From Janthinobacterium sp. LM6 (GTDB lineage: Bacteria > Pseudomonadota > Gammaproteobacteria > Burkholderiales > Burkholderiaceae_D): DNA of 64,000 nt. Position numbers and translations under genes: made by a program. Positions 19,037-28,029 of the stretch are shown here, piece after piece. The DNA lies in the NCBI RefSeq assembly GCF_002002885.1, contig NZ_CP019510.1, forward strand, positions 434,001-498,000. The letters run 5' to 3'. The notes beneath the pieces were generated by a model, which did not search any database, was not told the origin of the DNA, and saw only the letters and a list, made by a program, of their open reading frames with translations. Every line of letters begins with the position of its first letter. Positions within the stretch are counted from its first letter, which is position 1.

Positions 19037-19509
19037 GCCGCCGCGCCCGGCTGCACGGCGCGCAGCATGTCGACGTGCTGGATGCCGTCTTCATCGTAGG
19101 GCGCGCTGACGGTGACAAAGCCGAAGGACTGGTAGAAGCGCTCCAGGTACTGCTGCGCGCCGATGCGGATGGCGTGGCCAGGGTGCTGGCGTTCGGCGCG
19201 CGCGATGCCCTCAAGCAATAGCTGCTTGCCCGCGCCCGTGGTGCGCGCCTCGGGCGCCGTCAGCACGCGGCCCAGCGACATTTCCACATACTTGGCGCCC
19301 GGCGCCAGCACGCGCAGATAGGCGGCCAGCCGGCGCTGGCCATCGACCGTTTGCCAGCCCAGCAAATGCATGGCTTGCTGGTCATGGCCATCGAGGTCCG
19401 GGTAAATGCACTGCTGTTCGATGACGAACACGCGCTGGCGCAAGGCCAGCACCTGGTACAAATCGTGGGGGCCGAGTTCGTCGAACGTGTTCCATTGCCA
19501 GCTGATCAT
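19033..19509 (-). CDS. GNAT family N-acetyltransferase, ElaA-like
   Basis: A 158-residue single-domain acetyltransferase. ElaA-type features: an N-terminal WQWNTFDELGPHDLYQVLALR, RQRVFVIEQQCIYPDLDGHD (near 28-47), the acetyl-CoA region RVLTAPEARTTGAGKQLL (about 98-115) and a C-terminal YQSFGFVTVSAPYDEDGIQH. The acyl acceptor of ElaA proteins is unknown. It is the first gene of a two-gene leftward unit with the Dph6-like ligase. Confidence 0.93.
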   Translation of the reverse strand: MISWQWNTFDELGPHDLYQVLALRQRVFVIEQQCIYPDLDGHDQQAMHLLGWQTVDGQRRLAAYLRVLAPGAKYVEMSLGRVLTAPEARTTGAGKQLLLEGIARAERQHPGHAIRIGAQQYLERFYQSFGFVTVSAPYDEDGIQHVDMLRAVQPGAAA

Positions 19510-19549
19510 GGGTCATCCTTGATTGAGAGTGGCCATGATTTTACCGGCT

Positions 19550-20458
19550 TCACGCCGCCGGCGCGGGATAGCGCTGCGCATACCACTGCTTCAGGTGCTC
19601 GATGCAGCGCGTCACGCGCGGCGCCACCAGCTGGCGCGACGGGTAGATGGCGAACAGCGCCAGGCTGGGGCGCTCGATTTCCGGAAACAGCTCGACCAGG
19701 GCGCCGCTGGCCAGCTCCTCGCGGCAGACAAAGGTGGGCAGGATGCCGATGCCCAGACCGCGCAGGATCAGGCTGCGCATGAACAGCGTGTTGTTGGTGC
19801 GTACCCAGTTCGGCACTTCGATGTCGCTGTGCGGCCCCGCATGGCGCAGCGGCCAGCGGTTGCCGAACAGGGCGTGGCTGTAGATGAAGCAGCGCTGGCG
19901 CGTCAGGTCCGTGGGTTCGGCCAAGGGGCCATGGCGCTCCAGGTAGGCGGGCGCGCAGCAGATGTGCAGGCGGTAGTCGTGGATGTGGCGCGCCACATAG
20001 CTCGAATCGGTGAGGGCCGTGCTGACGCGAAAACCCAGGTCGTAGTTGGCGGCCGCCAGGTCCACGTATTCATCCTTCAGGTCGACGTCCAGGCGCAAGG
20101 CCGGCCACTCGGCCATGAAATCGGCCAGGCCCTCGGCCAGTTCGCCCACGCCCAGCGATAATGGCGCGTTGATGCGCAGGCGGCCCGTCACGTGGGCCGT
20201 CGAATGGGCCACCATGTCCTCGGCCTGCGCCAGCTCGTCGAGCAGCTTGCGGCAATGTTCCAGGTAGGCCGCGCCCGTTTCCGTCAGGGCCAGCTGGCGC
20301 GTGGTGCGCGTCATCAGGCGCCCGCCCAGTTCCTGCTCCAGCTGGCCGATGCGCCGGCTCACGTACGAGGCCGACAAGTCCAGTTCATCGGCCGCGCGGC
20401 GAAAGCTGCCCAGCTCGGCCACGCGGCGAAACAGCTGCATCGCCTGCAATTTGTCCAT
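19550..20458 (-). CDS. LysR family transcriptional regulator
   Basis: A 302-residue regulator. The N-terminal winged helix reads MQLFRRVAELGSFRRAADEL, then LSASYVSRRIGQLEQELGG (near 28-46). The C-terminal co-inducer domain spans about 90-295. The sequence around DEYVDLAAANYDLGFRVS resembles the AaeR/DmlR-like group that controls neighbouring redox or amidase genes. It diverges from the DJ-1/PfpI gene at 20579 over 120 bp containing repeated CTATTCAG boxes, the usual arrangement for LysR regulation of the divergent gene. Confidence 0.94.
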   Translation of the reverse strand: MDKLQAMQLFRRVAELGSFRRAADELDLSASYVSRRIGQLEQELGGRLMTRTTRQLALTETGAAYLEHCRKLLDELAQAEDMVAHSTAHVTGRLRINAPLSLGVGELAEGLADFMAEWPALRLDVDLKDEYVDLAAANYDLGFRVSTALTDSSYVARHIHDYRLHICCAPAYLERHGPLAEPTDLTRQRCFIYSHALFGNRWPLRHAGPHSDIEVPNWVRTNNTLFMRSLILRGLGIGILPTFVCREELASGALVELFPEIERPSLALFAIYPSRQLVAPRVTRCIEHLKQWYAQRYPAPAA

Positions 20459-20465
20459 GTCACTC

Positions 20466-20545
20466 CTATTCAGCGTTTCTATTCAGTCCTATTCCGCATC
20501 AGTGCTGTGCATTATTCATCATTTTTCCGCATTTTGATTCGGAAT
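20466..20545. promoter_or_regulatory. Putative LysR operator region
   Basis: Two CTATTCAG boxes (20466-20473 and 20479-20486, 13-bp period) and a related CTATTCCG (20489-20496) lie next to the LysR start. A TTCCG/CGGAA inverted pair follows near 20526-20545. The position between divergent LysR and PfpI genes suggests regulator binding. Confidence 0.4.
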
Positions 20546-20578
20546 ATGCTGATGACCTCTCTACAGAAAGGCCATACC

Positions 20579-21412
20579 ATGAAAAAATTACTGATTAGCA
20601 GCCTGTTGCTGGCTGCCTTTTCGGGCGCCCAGGCGGCCGAGGTTCTCGTCGTGCTGTCGGACGCAAATCACCTCGACTTGCGCGACGGCAAGGTGTTTTC
20701 GACGGGTTTTTACCTGAATGAACTGATGCAGCCCGTGAAAAAGCTGCTCGACGCGGGCCATACGGTGACGTTCGCCACGCCGCAAGGCCAGGCGCCGACC
20801 CTGGACGCCAGCTCGGATACGGACGCCTACTTTGGCGGCGACGCGGCCGCGCACGCGGCGCACAAGGCGCTGCTGGACCAGCTGGCACTGACGGTGCCGG
20901 GCCGCTCGCCCGTGATCAGCCTGAAACGGGTGGCGCAGATCGGCTATGGCCACTATGCGGCCGTGCTGGTGCCGGGCGGCCACGCGCCCATGCAGGACTT
21001 GTTGAAGGATGCCAGCCTGGGCGCCTTGCTGCGCCAGTTCCACGCGGACGGCAAGCCGACGGCACTGCTGTGCCATGGCCCCATCGCCCTGCTGTCGGCC
21101 CTGCCGCAGGCGGCCCAATTTACGGCCACGCTGGAAGCGGGCCGGACACCGGCCAAGCCGACGGACTGGATCTACAGCGGCTACCGCATGACGGTGATCA
21201 GCAATGAGGAAGAGGCGGCGGCGCAGGGCGCCTTGAAGGGCGGGACGATGAAGTTCTATCCGCAGTCGGGCTTGCAGGCGGCCGGTGCGCAGTATGTGCA
21301 GAACCAGGCGCCATGGGCTAGCCACGTGGTGGTCGACCGCGAACTGATCACGGGGCAGAATCCCGCCTCGGCGCCCGCGCTGGCAGACAAGCTGCTGCAG
21401 GCGTTGCGCTGA
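20579..21412 (+). CDS. Exported DJ-1/PfpI family protein
   Basis: A 277-residue class I glutamine-amidotransferase-like protein. A cleavable signal peptide (MKKLLISSLLLAAFSGAQA, about 19 residues) sends it to the periplasm, which is unusual for this mostly cytosolic family. The nucleophile elbow is ALLCHGPIALL, with an upstream VLVPGGHAPMQDL and an N-terminal DANHLDLRDGK; the size fits the Hsp31/HchA-like large group. AGAAAGG precedes the ATG. Role is likely in reactive-carbonyl or stress handling; true activity unknown. Control by the divergent LysR gene is likely. Confidence 0.88.
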   Translation: MKKLLISSLLLAAFSGAQAAEVLVVLSDANHLDLRDGKVFSTGFYLNELMQPVKKLLDAGHTVTFATPQGQAPTLDASSDTDAYFGGDAAAHAAHKALLDQLALTVPGRSPVISLKRVAQIGYGHYAAVLVPGGHAPMQDLLKDASLGALLRQFHADGKPTALLCHGPIALLSALPQAAQFTATLEAGRTPAKPTDWIYSGYRMTVISNEEEAAAQGALKGGTMKFYPQSGLQAAGAQYVQNQAPWASHVVVDRELITGQNPASAPALADKLLQALR

Positions 21413-21415
21413 AGC

Positions 21416-21452
21416 AAAAATCCCCGGCGGCGCCTGGGGGCGCGGCCGGGGA
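21416..21452 (-). terminator. Intrinsic terminator of ohr
   Basis: TCCCCGGC (21421-21428) pairs with GCCGGGGA (21445-21452), with further internal GC pairing. On the minus strand it is followed by five T (A at 21416-21420). It lies 21 bases beyond the ohr stop and directly after the convergent PfpI gene. Confidence 0.75.
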
Positions 21453-21472
21453 GGCGCAACGTGTTGCTGCTA

Positions 21473-21898
21473 TTACACGATCGTCAGGGTGACGTCGATG
21501 TTGCCGCGCGTGGCGTTCGAGTACGGGCAGACGATGTGGGCGGCGGCGACCAGCGCTTCGGCGGCGGCGCGTTCCATGCCTGGCAGCGAAATCTTCAGTT
21601 CCACTTCGATGCCGAAGCCCGTCTCGATGGCGCCGATGCCGACGTTGCCTTCGATCGACAGGTCCGCCGGCAGGGCGATCTTGTCGCGGCCGCCGACGAA
21701 TTTCATGGCGCCGATGAAGCAGGCCGAGTAGCCGGCGGCGAACAGTTGCTCCGGATTGGTGCCGACGGCGCCATTGCCGCCCAGTTCTTTTGGCGTGGTC
21801 AGCTTGACGTCCAGCACATTGTCGGACGACACGGCACGGCCTTCGCGGCCTCCGGTGGCGGTAGCTTGAGCGCGGTACAGGACTTGTTTGATCGACAT
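21473..21898 (-). CDS. ohr: Organic hydroperoxide resistance protein Ohr
   Basis: A 142-residue thiol peroxidase of the OsmC/Ohr superfamily that reduces fatty-acid and other organic hydroperoxides in the cytosol. Both catalytic cysteines are at the classical positions: Cys60 in [13 protein letters not shown] and Cys124 in [14 protein letters not shown]. The Arg of the active site is in GGREGRAV near residue 20. The ATG at 21898 has AAGGAAAA upstream; longer in-frame extensions cross the promoter. No OhrR gene is adjacent; repeated TTAAATAGT boxes upstream may be operator sites. Confidence 0.96.
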   Translation of the reverse strand: MSIKQVLYRAQATATGGREGRAVSSDNVLDVKLTTPKELGGNGAVGTNPEQLFAAGYSACFIGAMKFVGGRDKIALPADLSIEGNVGIGAIETGFGIEVELKISLPGMERAAAEALVAAAHIVCPYSNATRGNIDVTLTIV

Positions 21899-21918
21899 GA
21901 TGGTTTTCCTTGCGTTGA

Positions 21919-22037
21919 TTAAATAGTTGACTACTAAATAGTGTGCTACTTGTTTCGTGGGCTGGTGCCCCAGGATGCCCGTCTGAAGAAGCGATGTGCG
22001 GCGTCCATGTACACAATATATATCGCGCACTATTTAA
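21919..22037 (-). promoter_or_regulatory. Upstream region of ohr with three TTAAATAGT-like boxes
   Basis: TTAAATAGT at 21919-21927, CTAAATAGT at 21934-21942 (15-bp period) and an inverted copy ACTATTTAA at 22029-22037. TAGT-TG-ACTA dyad symmetry spans the first two. AT-rich dyads are typical of MarR-type OhrR operators, so repression of ohr by an unlinked OhrR is plausible. The TATTTA inside the proximal boxes could also serve as the -10 element. Confidence 0.4.
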
Positions 22038-22184
22038 TTGCAAGCGATTTTATTTGCGCGTGGCGCGGATTGAACCTTTATTTTCTTGCCTTTGTCGCCA
22101 GTATTGCCCTTCCATCGCATAATGGCCACCGCCGCTGGCGCCGATAGTTATGCTTGGCCCCACTTCACTCCCCAAGGAAAAATC

Positions 22185-23450
22185 ATGACTAGCCTCTTCT
22201 TTATCCTGCGCATCACCGTGGCCACCATGGTCGCCTACATCATCGCCACGGCGATTCTGGTCGAGAATTTCCTGCGCTATATCTTCGGGCAGACGGAAGG
22301 CTTTTTTGTCATCGTCGGCGCGCTGCTGGCCAGCGCCGTCGTCACGAATGCGTTTTCGCACGTGCGGCGCGTGCGCCTGATCGCCGGCGCCGTCAATGCC
22401 GGCACCCTGTCGAGCCGCCAGCGGCGCCAGATCGAGATTCCGTTCGAGGCGGGCGAGGCGTTCGACATGATCGACGCGGCCATCCGCGAATTGCCGGGCA
22501 GCGAAGTGGTCGAAAGCGCGCGCGACAGCCTGCAGGTGCAGGCCCGCGTGCGCCGCGCCGCGCCCTACACGCACACGGGCTTGCCGCGCATGCGCCTGCT
22601 GGGTTTCCTCGAGCCGCGGCCGAACCAGATTCTCGCCACCGTGACGCCGAATGGCGAAGCGGGCAGCGTGACCCTGATCTGCGAACCGGCGCGCAACGCC
22701 TGGACCGACTGGTTCCTCGTCGACCATGGCAGCAATCTGGAAAACGCGGAAGCGGTGACGCGGGCGATGACGCGCCGGGTGGCGCAGCGCCGCCGCGGCG
22801 AGCAGGCCGAGGCGCGCCAGACGGTGACGGAAAAGGAACTCACGGTGGCCAAACTGAGCCTGCTGCATGCGCAGGTCGAGCCGCACTTCCTGTACAACAC
22901 CCTGGCCAGCGCGCAGCTGCTCACGCGCAGCGATCCCGTGCGCGCCGATGAAATGCTCGGCAATTTGATTCTGTATTTGCGCCACTCGCTGCCGCGCACG
23001 GAGCAAGCCATGTCGACCCTGGGCACGGAGCTGGAACGGGCGCGCGCCTATCTCGACATCCTGAAAATCCGGATGGGCGGGCGCCTGAACCTGCAGATTG
23101 AGGTACCGCAATACCTGCGCCAGGCGGAACTGCCGCCGATGATGCTGCAAACCCTGGTGGAAAACGCCATCAAGCATGGCCTGGAGCCGAAAAGCGGCGG
23201 CGGCACCATCTGGATCATGGCGCGCAGCGGCAACGGCACGGTGATCGTCACGGTGGCCGACGATGGCAAGGGGCTCAGCGACGACGGCGCCGGCACGGGC
23301 ATCGGCCTGCGCAATGTGCGCGAGCGCCTGCGTCTGACCTACGGCAATGCCGCCGCGTTCGCCATTGTCGCCAATTTCCCCGATGGCGTGACGGCCACCA
23401 TCACGGTGCCGGACAGCACGGCGCAAGGAGTTTCCTATGCATCAGCCTGA
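22185..23450 (+). CDS. LytS/YehU-type sensor histidine kinase
   Basis: A 421-residue membrane kinase. Two hydrophobic segments lie at about 5-25 and 40-58, then a cytoplasmic linker, a coiled region (about 205-225), the His_kinase phospho-acceptor box HAQVEPHFLYNTLASAQLL (His near 233) and a C-terminal HATPase domain (VENAIKHGL; DDGKGLSDDGAGTGIGL). The short sensor without a large periplasmic domain suggests membrane or cytoplasmic sensing. ATG at 22185 follows AAGGAAA. Its end overlaps the LytTR regulator by 14 bases, so the two form one operon and a cognate pair. Confidence 0.94.
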   Translation: MTSLFFILRITVATMVAYIIATAILVENFLRYIFGQTEGFFVIVGALLASAVVTNAFSHVRRVRLIAGAVNAGTLSSRQRRQIEIPFEAGEAFDMIDAAIRELPGSEVVESARDSLQVQARVRRAAPYTHTGLPRMRLLGFLEPRPNQILATVTPNGEAGSVTLICEPARNAWTDWFLVDHGSNLENAEAVTRAMTRRVAQRRRGEQAEARQTVTEKELTVAKLSLLHAQVEPHFLYNTLASAQLLTRSDPVRADEMLGNLILYLRHSLPRTEQAMSTLGTELERARAYLDILKIRMGGRLNLQIEVPQYLRQAELPPMMLQTLVENAIKHGLEPKSGGGTIWIMARSGNGTVIVTVADDGKGLSDDGAGTGIGLRNVRERLRLTYGNAAAFAIVANFPDGVTATITVPDSTAQGVSYASA

Positions 23451-24219
23451 AATGACGTGCGTCATCGCCGAAGACGAAGCCCTGCTGCGCGATGCGCTGG
23501 TGGCCCTGCTGGCCGAAGAGTGGCCCAGCTTGCGCATCGTCGCCGCCTGCGACGACGGCGGCGCGGCGCTCGAGGCCATCGCCACCCTGCGCCCCGACAT
23601 CGCCTTCCTCGACATCCGCATGCCGGGCTTGACGGGCCTGGAAGTGGCGGCCGGCGCGCTGGAAGCGAGTCCCGCCACGCAGGTGGTGTTCGTCACCGCC
23701 TACGACCAGTACGCGATCGATGCCTTCGATAACGGCGCCGTCGATTATTTATTGAAACCGATAGCCCGCGAGCGCCTGCAGGCGACCTTGCAGCGCGTGC
23801 AGGCACGGGCCGGCAAGACCCGGGCGGGCGACGGCGCGCTGGCCGGCCTGCTGCAGCAATTGAGCAGCGCCTTGCCGGCGGCGGCCAAGTCGCCGCCGCT
23901 GGTGTGGCTGACGGCTAGCAGCGGCAAGGATACGCGGCTGATCATGGTGGAAGACATCGCCTATTTTCAGTCCGACATCAAGTACACGGCCGTCATGACG
24001 GCGGAGGGCGAGGCGCTGCTGCGCAAGCCGATCCGCGAACTGCTCGACGTGCTCGACCCGGCCATTTTTAAACAGATCCACCGCTCCACCATCGTCAACA
24101 TGAAGATGGTGGCGTCTGTCACGCGCGACGAGGTGGGGCGTGGCGCCTTGCGCCTGAAAACGCGGCCGGAAACCCTGGCCGTGAGCCAGCCGTTCATGGC
24201 CTTGTTCAGGAATATGTAG
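23437..24219 (+). CDS. LytTR family response regulator
   Basis: A 260-residue two-component regulator. The receiver domain (about 7-125) has the phospho-acceptor Asp59 in IAFLDIRMPGL and the acidic pocket AEDE near 11-14. The C-terminal LytTR DNA-binding domain (about 155-258) contains DIAYFQSDIKYTAVM and IHRSTIVNMKMV. It is the partner of the kinase immediately upstream (overlapping genes). LytTR regulators usually control one or a few membrane or carbon-uptake genes; no obvious target is adjacent, because the next gene is convergent. Confidence 0.95.
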   Translation: MHQPEMTCVIAEDEALLRDALVALLAEEWPSLRIVAACDDGGAALEAIATLRPDIAFLDIRMPGLTGLEVAAGALEASPATQVVFVTAYDQYAIDAFDNGAVDYLLKPIARERLQATLQRVQARAGKTRAGDGALAGLLQQLSSALPAAAKSPPLVWLTASSGKDTRLIMVEDIAYFQSDIKYTAVMTAEGEALLRKPIRELLDVLDPAIFKQIHRSTIVNMKMVASVTRDEVGRGALRLKTRPETLAVSQPFMALFRNM

Positions 24220-24232
24220 CTTAGTTAAAGCC

Positions 24233-24296
24233 GGGGTCAGACCCTCAACACCGCTAACGTCAAGCTCAGCGTCAACATGGACGGGGGTCTGACCCC
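24233..24296. repeat. Inverted repeat with GGGGTCAGACCC arms (REP-like)
   Basis: GGGGTCAGACCC (24233-24244) and its exact reverse complement GGGTCTGACCCC (24285-24296) flank 40 bp. It sits between two convergent stops (24219 and 24302), a usual place for REP/BIME-type elements. I associate GGGGTCAGACCCC repeats with betaproteobacterial REP families. It could also act as a two-way transcription barrier. Confidence 0.7.
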
Positions 24297-24301
24297 ACTA
24301 G

Positions 24302-25345
24302 CTACTCTGCGGTTTCAAAACCTTCCAATACGTTCACCACATTGATGCCGATTTCCTTCACCGCGTAGCCCCCTTCGAGGATGAAGGCGGTGGGCAGGTT
24401 CAGATGCGCGAGGCGCTCGCCCACGCGCAGGTAGTCGCCGCTTTGCAGGGCGAAGTGCGACAGCGGGTCGCCGGCAAAGGTGTCCACGCCGAGCGACACC
24501 ACCAGCGCGTCGGGCGCGTACATATTGATGCGCAGGCAAGCCGTTTCCAGCGCGGCGAACCAGCTGGCCGTGGACGTGCCGGGGGGCAACGGCAAGTTGA
24601 CGTTGTAGCCGAGCCCCGCGCCGCTGCCCGTTTCGTCGGCGTGGCCCAGGTAAAACGGATATTCGCTGCGCGGATCGGCGTGCACGGAGGCGAACAGCAC
24701 GTCGTCGCGCTGGTAAAAGATGCTTTGCGTGCCGTTGCCGTGGTGGTAGTCGATATCGAGGATGGCGACCTTGCGCGCACCGTCGTCGAGCAGATGCTGC
24801 GCGGCCAGCGCCGCGTTGTTCAGAAAACAGTAGCCGCCGAAGAAATCGCTGCCCGCGTGGTGGCCCGGCGGGCGCGTCAGGGCGAACGTGGCCCGCTCGC
24901 CCAGGCGCAGCGCATGGGCCGCGTTGACGGCGCAGTCGGCGCCCGTCTTGGCCGCCGTCCACGTGCCGGCCGTCAGCGGCGTGCCATTGTCCATCGAGTA
25001 CAGTCCCAGCTTGGCCGTGAAGTCGTCCGGTTCGATGTCGCTGCGCAAGGTGCGCACGGGCCACACGGATGGCAAGGCATCCTTGCTGGCGTTATCAGGG
25101 TCGAGTGCCAGCCAGTCGTGCCAGGCGTGGCGCAGGAAATGCAGGTAGCGGGGCGTGTGGATGCGCTCCAGCGACGTCAGCGGCACGCCGTGCGGCGTGA
25201 CGATGCGGCCCAGGTTGCGCCGTCCCAGTTCGGCCACCACCATGTCGGCCCGCTCCGGGGTCTCGAAGCAGGGCACCAGGGTGCCGCGAAACATCTCGAA
25301 GCGGCCCCGGTGCTGGCTGTGCAATTCATTGTAGAAGGTCAGCAT
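24302..25345 (-). CDS. Histone-deacetylase superfamily protein, acetylpolyamine amidohydrolase-like
   Basis: A 347-residue zinc hydrolase. Motifs: TRPPGHHAGSDFFGGYCFLN, DIDYHHGNGTQSIFY (Zn-binding Asp and His), a second Zn Asp in SLGVDTFAGDP, and the catalytic-loop Tyr in FILEGGYAV. The N-terminus (ELHSQHRG, then GTLVPCFETPERAD) resembles bacterial acetylpolyamine amidohydrolases rather than AcuC, so deacetylation of acetylated polyamines is the best guess. ATG at 25345. It lies 25 bases downstream of gshA on the same strand and may be co-transcribed with it. Confidence 0.9.
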   Translation of the reverse strand: MLTFYNELHSQHRGRFEMFRGTLVPCFETPERADMVVAELGRRNLGRIVTPHGVPLTSLERIHTPRYLHFLRHAWHDWLALDPDNASKDALPSVWPVRTLRSDIEPDDFTAKLGLYSMDNGTPLTAGTWTAAKTGADCAVNAAHALRLGERATFALTRPPGHHAGSDFFGGYCFLNNAALAAQHLLDDGARKVAILDIDYHHGNGTQSIFYQRDDVLFASVHADPRSEYPFYLGHADETGSGAGLGYNVNLPLPPGTSTASWFAALETACLRINMYAPDALVVSLGVDTFAGDPLSHFALQSGDYLRVGERLAHLNLPTAFILEGGYAVKEIGINVVNVLEGFETAE

Positions 25346-25370
25346 GGGGGCGCTTTGCGCAAGGTCAGAC

Positions 25371-26972
25371 TCAGGTGTGCGAGCACAGGGTGCTGGCGCG
25401 GTAGGCGGCGACGAAATCGTCGAAGCTGCCGGCTGGCGCCGCTTCCATGGCGCGCTGCTCGGCCAGCGAGCTGGCGGCCATCTCGTCGAAATACGCGCTT
25501 TGTTCCTGCGTTGCCGGCTGCGCGCGGAACCAGGCGGCGTGGCGTTCGCTCTGGCGCAGGCCGAAGGCGGCAAACGAGCCGCCGTTGGCGCGCAGTTCGG
25601 CCAAGACCTTCGCCGATGGCGTCGCATCCGGGTCGGCCAGTTTACGGGCTTGCGCGGCCAGGCTGTCCGCATGCTGCGTGCCGCCAAGGCGCGCGTCGAG
25701 CAAGGCCGCCACGGGCGCGATGCGCGCCAGCAACTCTTCGCCCCAGGCCTGCAGGGCGATCTCTTCGCCGTCGCGGCGCAGGGTCAATCCAGGCTTGCGG
25801 CCTTCCTTGACGGTGCGGGCGAAATTGTTCGTGTAGCAGGCGCTTTGCTCGGCCGAGATGGGACCGCTGTCGTCGAGCGCGCAGAACAGTAAAAAGGCGT
25901 CGAGGAAGCGGCCCGTTTCCAGGCTGATGCCGACCGGTTCGAACGGGTCGACATCCATGCAGCGCACTTCGATGTATTGCACGCCGCGCAGGCACAGGGC
26001 CTGGATGGGGCGCTCGCCCGTGCGGATCACGCGTTTCGGACGGATGGTCGAATAGTACTCATTTTCGATCTGCAGCACGTTGGTGGACAATTGTATCCAC
26101 TCGCCATCCTTCTTTGTGCCCAGCGCCGCGTACGGCGGATACGGGTCGTTGACGGCGTGCGTGAGCGCGTTGACGTAATCATCGAGGCTGTTCTCGTGCG
26201 GGCGCAGGCCGGACTGGGCATCGTTCTGGTAGCCGAGGTCGCTCATGCGCAGGCTGGTGGCGTACGGCAGGAACAGGGTGTCGTCGGACAGGGTGTCGAG
26301 CTTGTGCGGGCGGCCGCGCAGGAAACCGCTGGACAGGGCCGGCGAAGCGCCGAACAGGTACATCAGGAGCCAGCTGTAGCGGCGGAAATTGCGGATCGTC
26401 GCCAGGTAGCTTTCCGACTGCACGTCTTTCGGCGTGGCGGTTGCGTGCGCCGGGCTGGCGCTGGTGTCCGGATTGCCGGCCAGCGCTTGCCACAGCTGCT
26501 CGTCGAGCGAGTAATTGTAGTGGATGCCGGCGATGCATTGCATGGCTTTGCCATAGCGCAAGGCCAGGCCGCGCCGGTAGACGTGCTTGAGCATGCCCAT
26601 GTTCGACGTGCCGTAGTTGGCGATTTCGATATCCGCTTCGGGCGGCAGCTGGCACGGCATCGACTGGCTCCACAGCAACTCGTCGCCGAGGCGGCTGTAG
26701 GCGTGGCGGTGCACGATATCCAGCTTGCTTAATGTCGTGGCGATGTCGGTTTCGGCCGGGGTGATGAATTCGAGCAGCGCTTCGGCGTAATCGGTGGTGA
26801 TTTCAGGGTGCGTCAGCGCCGAGCCCAGGGCGGCGGGATGGGGCGTGGAAGCCAGATGGCCGGCATGGTCGACGCGCAGGGTTTCACGCTCGATGCCGCG
26901 CAAGCCGCCCAGCAGCGCGCGGTTGGCATCTTCGGTCAGCAATGCCAGGCGGCGAGTCAACAGGTTGGGCAA
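25371..26972 (-). CDS. gshA: Glutamate-cysteine ligase (type I)
   Basis: A 533-residue cytosolic enzyme making gamma-glutamylcysteine, the first step of glutathione synthesis. It has the proteobacterial type I pattern: [12 protein letters not shown] near 21-32, a [17 protein letters not shown] substrate loop, MPCQLP, and [13 protein letters not shown] with [12 protein letters not shown]. No ATG precedes the conserved N-terminus; a TTG at 26972 with AAGGAAG six bases upstream is the likely start and gives the usual N-terminus LLTRRLALL. Length is near the E. coli enzyme (518). Confidence 0.95.
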   Translation of the reverse strand: MPNLLTRRLALLTEDANRALLGGLRGIERETLRVDHAGHLASTPHPAALGSALTHPEITTDYAEALLEFITPAETDIATTLSKLDIVHRHAYSRLGDELLWSQSMPCQLPPEADIEIANYGTSNMGMLKHVYRRGLALRYGKAMQCIAGIHYNYSLDEQLWQALAGNPDTSASPAHATATPKDVQSESYLATIRNFRRYSWLLMYLFGASPALSSGFLRGRPHKLDTLSDDTLFLPYATSLRMSDLGYQNDAQSGLRPHENSLDDYVNALTHAVNDPYPPYAALGTKKDGEWIQLSTNVLQIENEYYSTIRPKRVIRTGERPIQALCLRGVQYIEVRCMDVDPFEPVGISLETGRFLDAFLLFCALDDSGPISAEQSACYTNNFARTVKEGRKPGLTLRRDGEEIALQAWGEELLARIAPVAALLDARLGGTQHADSLAAQARKLADPDATPSAKVLAELRANGGSFAAFGLRQSERHAAWFRAQPATQEQSAYFDEMAASSLAEQRAMEAAPAGSFDDFVAAYRASTLCSHT

Positions 26973-27187
26973 TTTGAGCTTCCTTTCTTGTGCAGCATAT
27001 AAATAATTTGTGCTGAGATTAACCGAATTTTGGCAAATGCGTCGGCGCCGGCCCAAAAAACGCCGCGTCGCCAGCGTCCGCCCCGGGGAACAGGGACGGC
27101 GCTTCGGTCAGGAATTCGCTTGATATTTTAACAAACTGCGGGGGATCTGGCGCGCCGCCGGATCAAGCTTTGCGCAGCGAATGGCGG

Positions 27188-28018
27188 TCAGCCGTGGCGG
27201 GCGCCGCTGACCCGTTCGATGCCGGCCAGGTCGCGCCAGCTTTGTACCTTGTTGTAGCCGGCAGCGGCCAGCAAGCCGCGCACGGATGTCGCCTGGTCGT
27301 AGCCATGTTCCATCAGCAGCCATGCGCCTGACGCCAGGTGGCGCGCGGCGCCGGAGACGATGGTGCGCAGGGCCGACAGGCCATCCGCGTGGTCGGTCAG
27401 CGCGCCGGCCGGCTCGAAGCGCAGATCGCCTTCGGCCAGGTGGCGGTCGCCGCTGGCGATGTAGGGGGGATTCGAGACGATCAGGTCGAACTTTTCCGTG
27501 CCCAGCGCTTCGAACCAGTCGCTGGCCATGAAGGTGATGTTGACGCCGTTGGCGCTGGCGTTGCGGCGCGCCACGGCCAGCGCCGTGCTGCTCACATCGA
27601 GTGCCGTGACGACGGCGTCGGGCCGCGTGTGCGCCAGCGCGACGGCGATGGCGCCGCTGCCCGTGCCCATGTCGAGCACCCGTCCGCCGGGCGGCAGGCG
27701 TTCGAGCGCCAGCTCCACCAGCACTTCCGTGTCGGGGCGGGGAATCAGCACGGCGTCGTTCACTTCGAACGGCAAGCCGAAGAATTCGCGCTGGCCGACG
27801 ATGTAGGCGATCGGCTCGCCCTGCAGGCGGCGCGCCAGCAAGGCTGACAAACGCGCCGCTTCGTCGGAAGTGAGGACTCGCTCCGATTGCGTGATCAGGC
27901 TCACGCGCGACAGGCCCAGCGCGTGGCCCAGCAGGATGCGGTTGTCGAGCGGATCGAGCAGAGGACGGATTTGCAGGGCGCCGACAGTGCTGCCGGCGGG
28001 GATCAGTGTTTCTGGCAT
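27188..28018 (-). CDS. prmC: Peptide chain release factor N5-glutamine methyltransferase
   Basis: A 276-residue SAM-dependent methyltransferase that methylates the GGQ glutamine of RF1 and RF2. The N-terminal helical domain covers about 1-85; the SAM-binding motif is VLDMGTGSGAIAVALA (near 115-130), and the catalytic NPPY lies in IVSNPPYIAS near 182. Its substrate, RF1, is encoded just upstream (28686-29762) with dsbB in between. ATG at 28018; dsbB ends 11 bases before it, so the two are in one operon. Confidence 0.96.
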   Translation of the reverse strand: MPETLIPAGSTVGALQIRPLLDPLDNRILLGHALGLSRVSLITQSERVLTSDEAARLSALLARRLQGEPIAYIVGQREFFGLPFEVNDAVLIPRPDTEVLVELALERLPPGGRVLDMGTGSGAIAVALAHTRPDAVVTALDVSSTALAVARRNASANGVNITFMASDWFEALGTEKFDLIVSNPPYIASGDRHLAEGDLRFEPAGALTDHADGLSALRTIVSGAARHLASGAWLLMEHGYDQATSVRGLLAAAGYNKVQSWRDLAGIERVSGARHG

Positions 28019-28029
28019 AGTGCTTTCAA

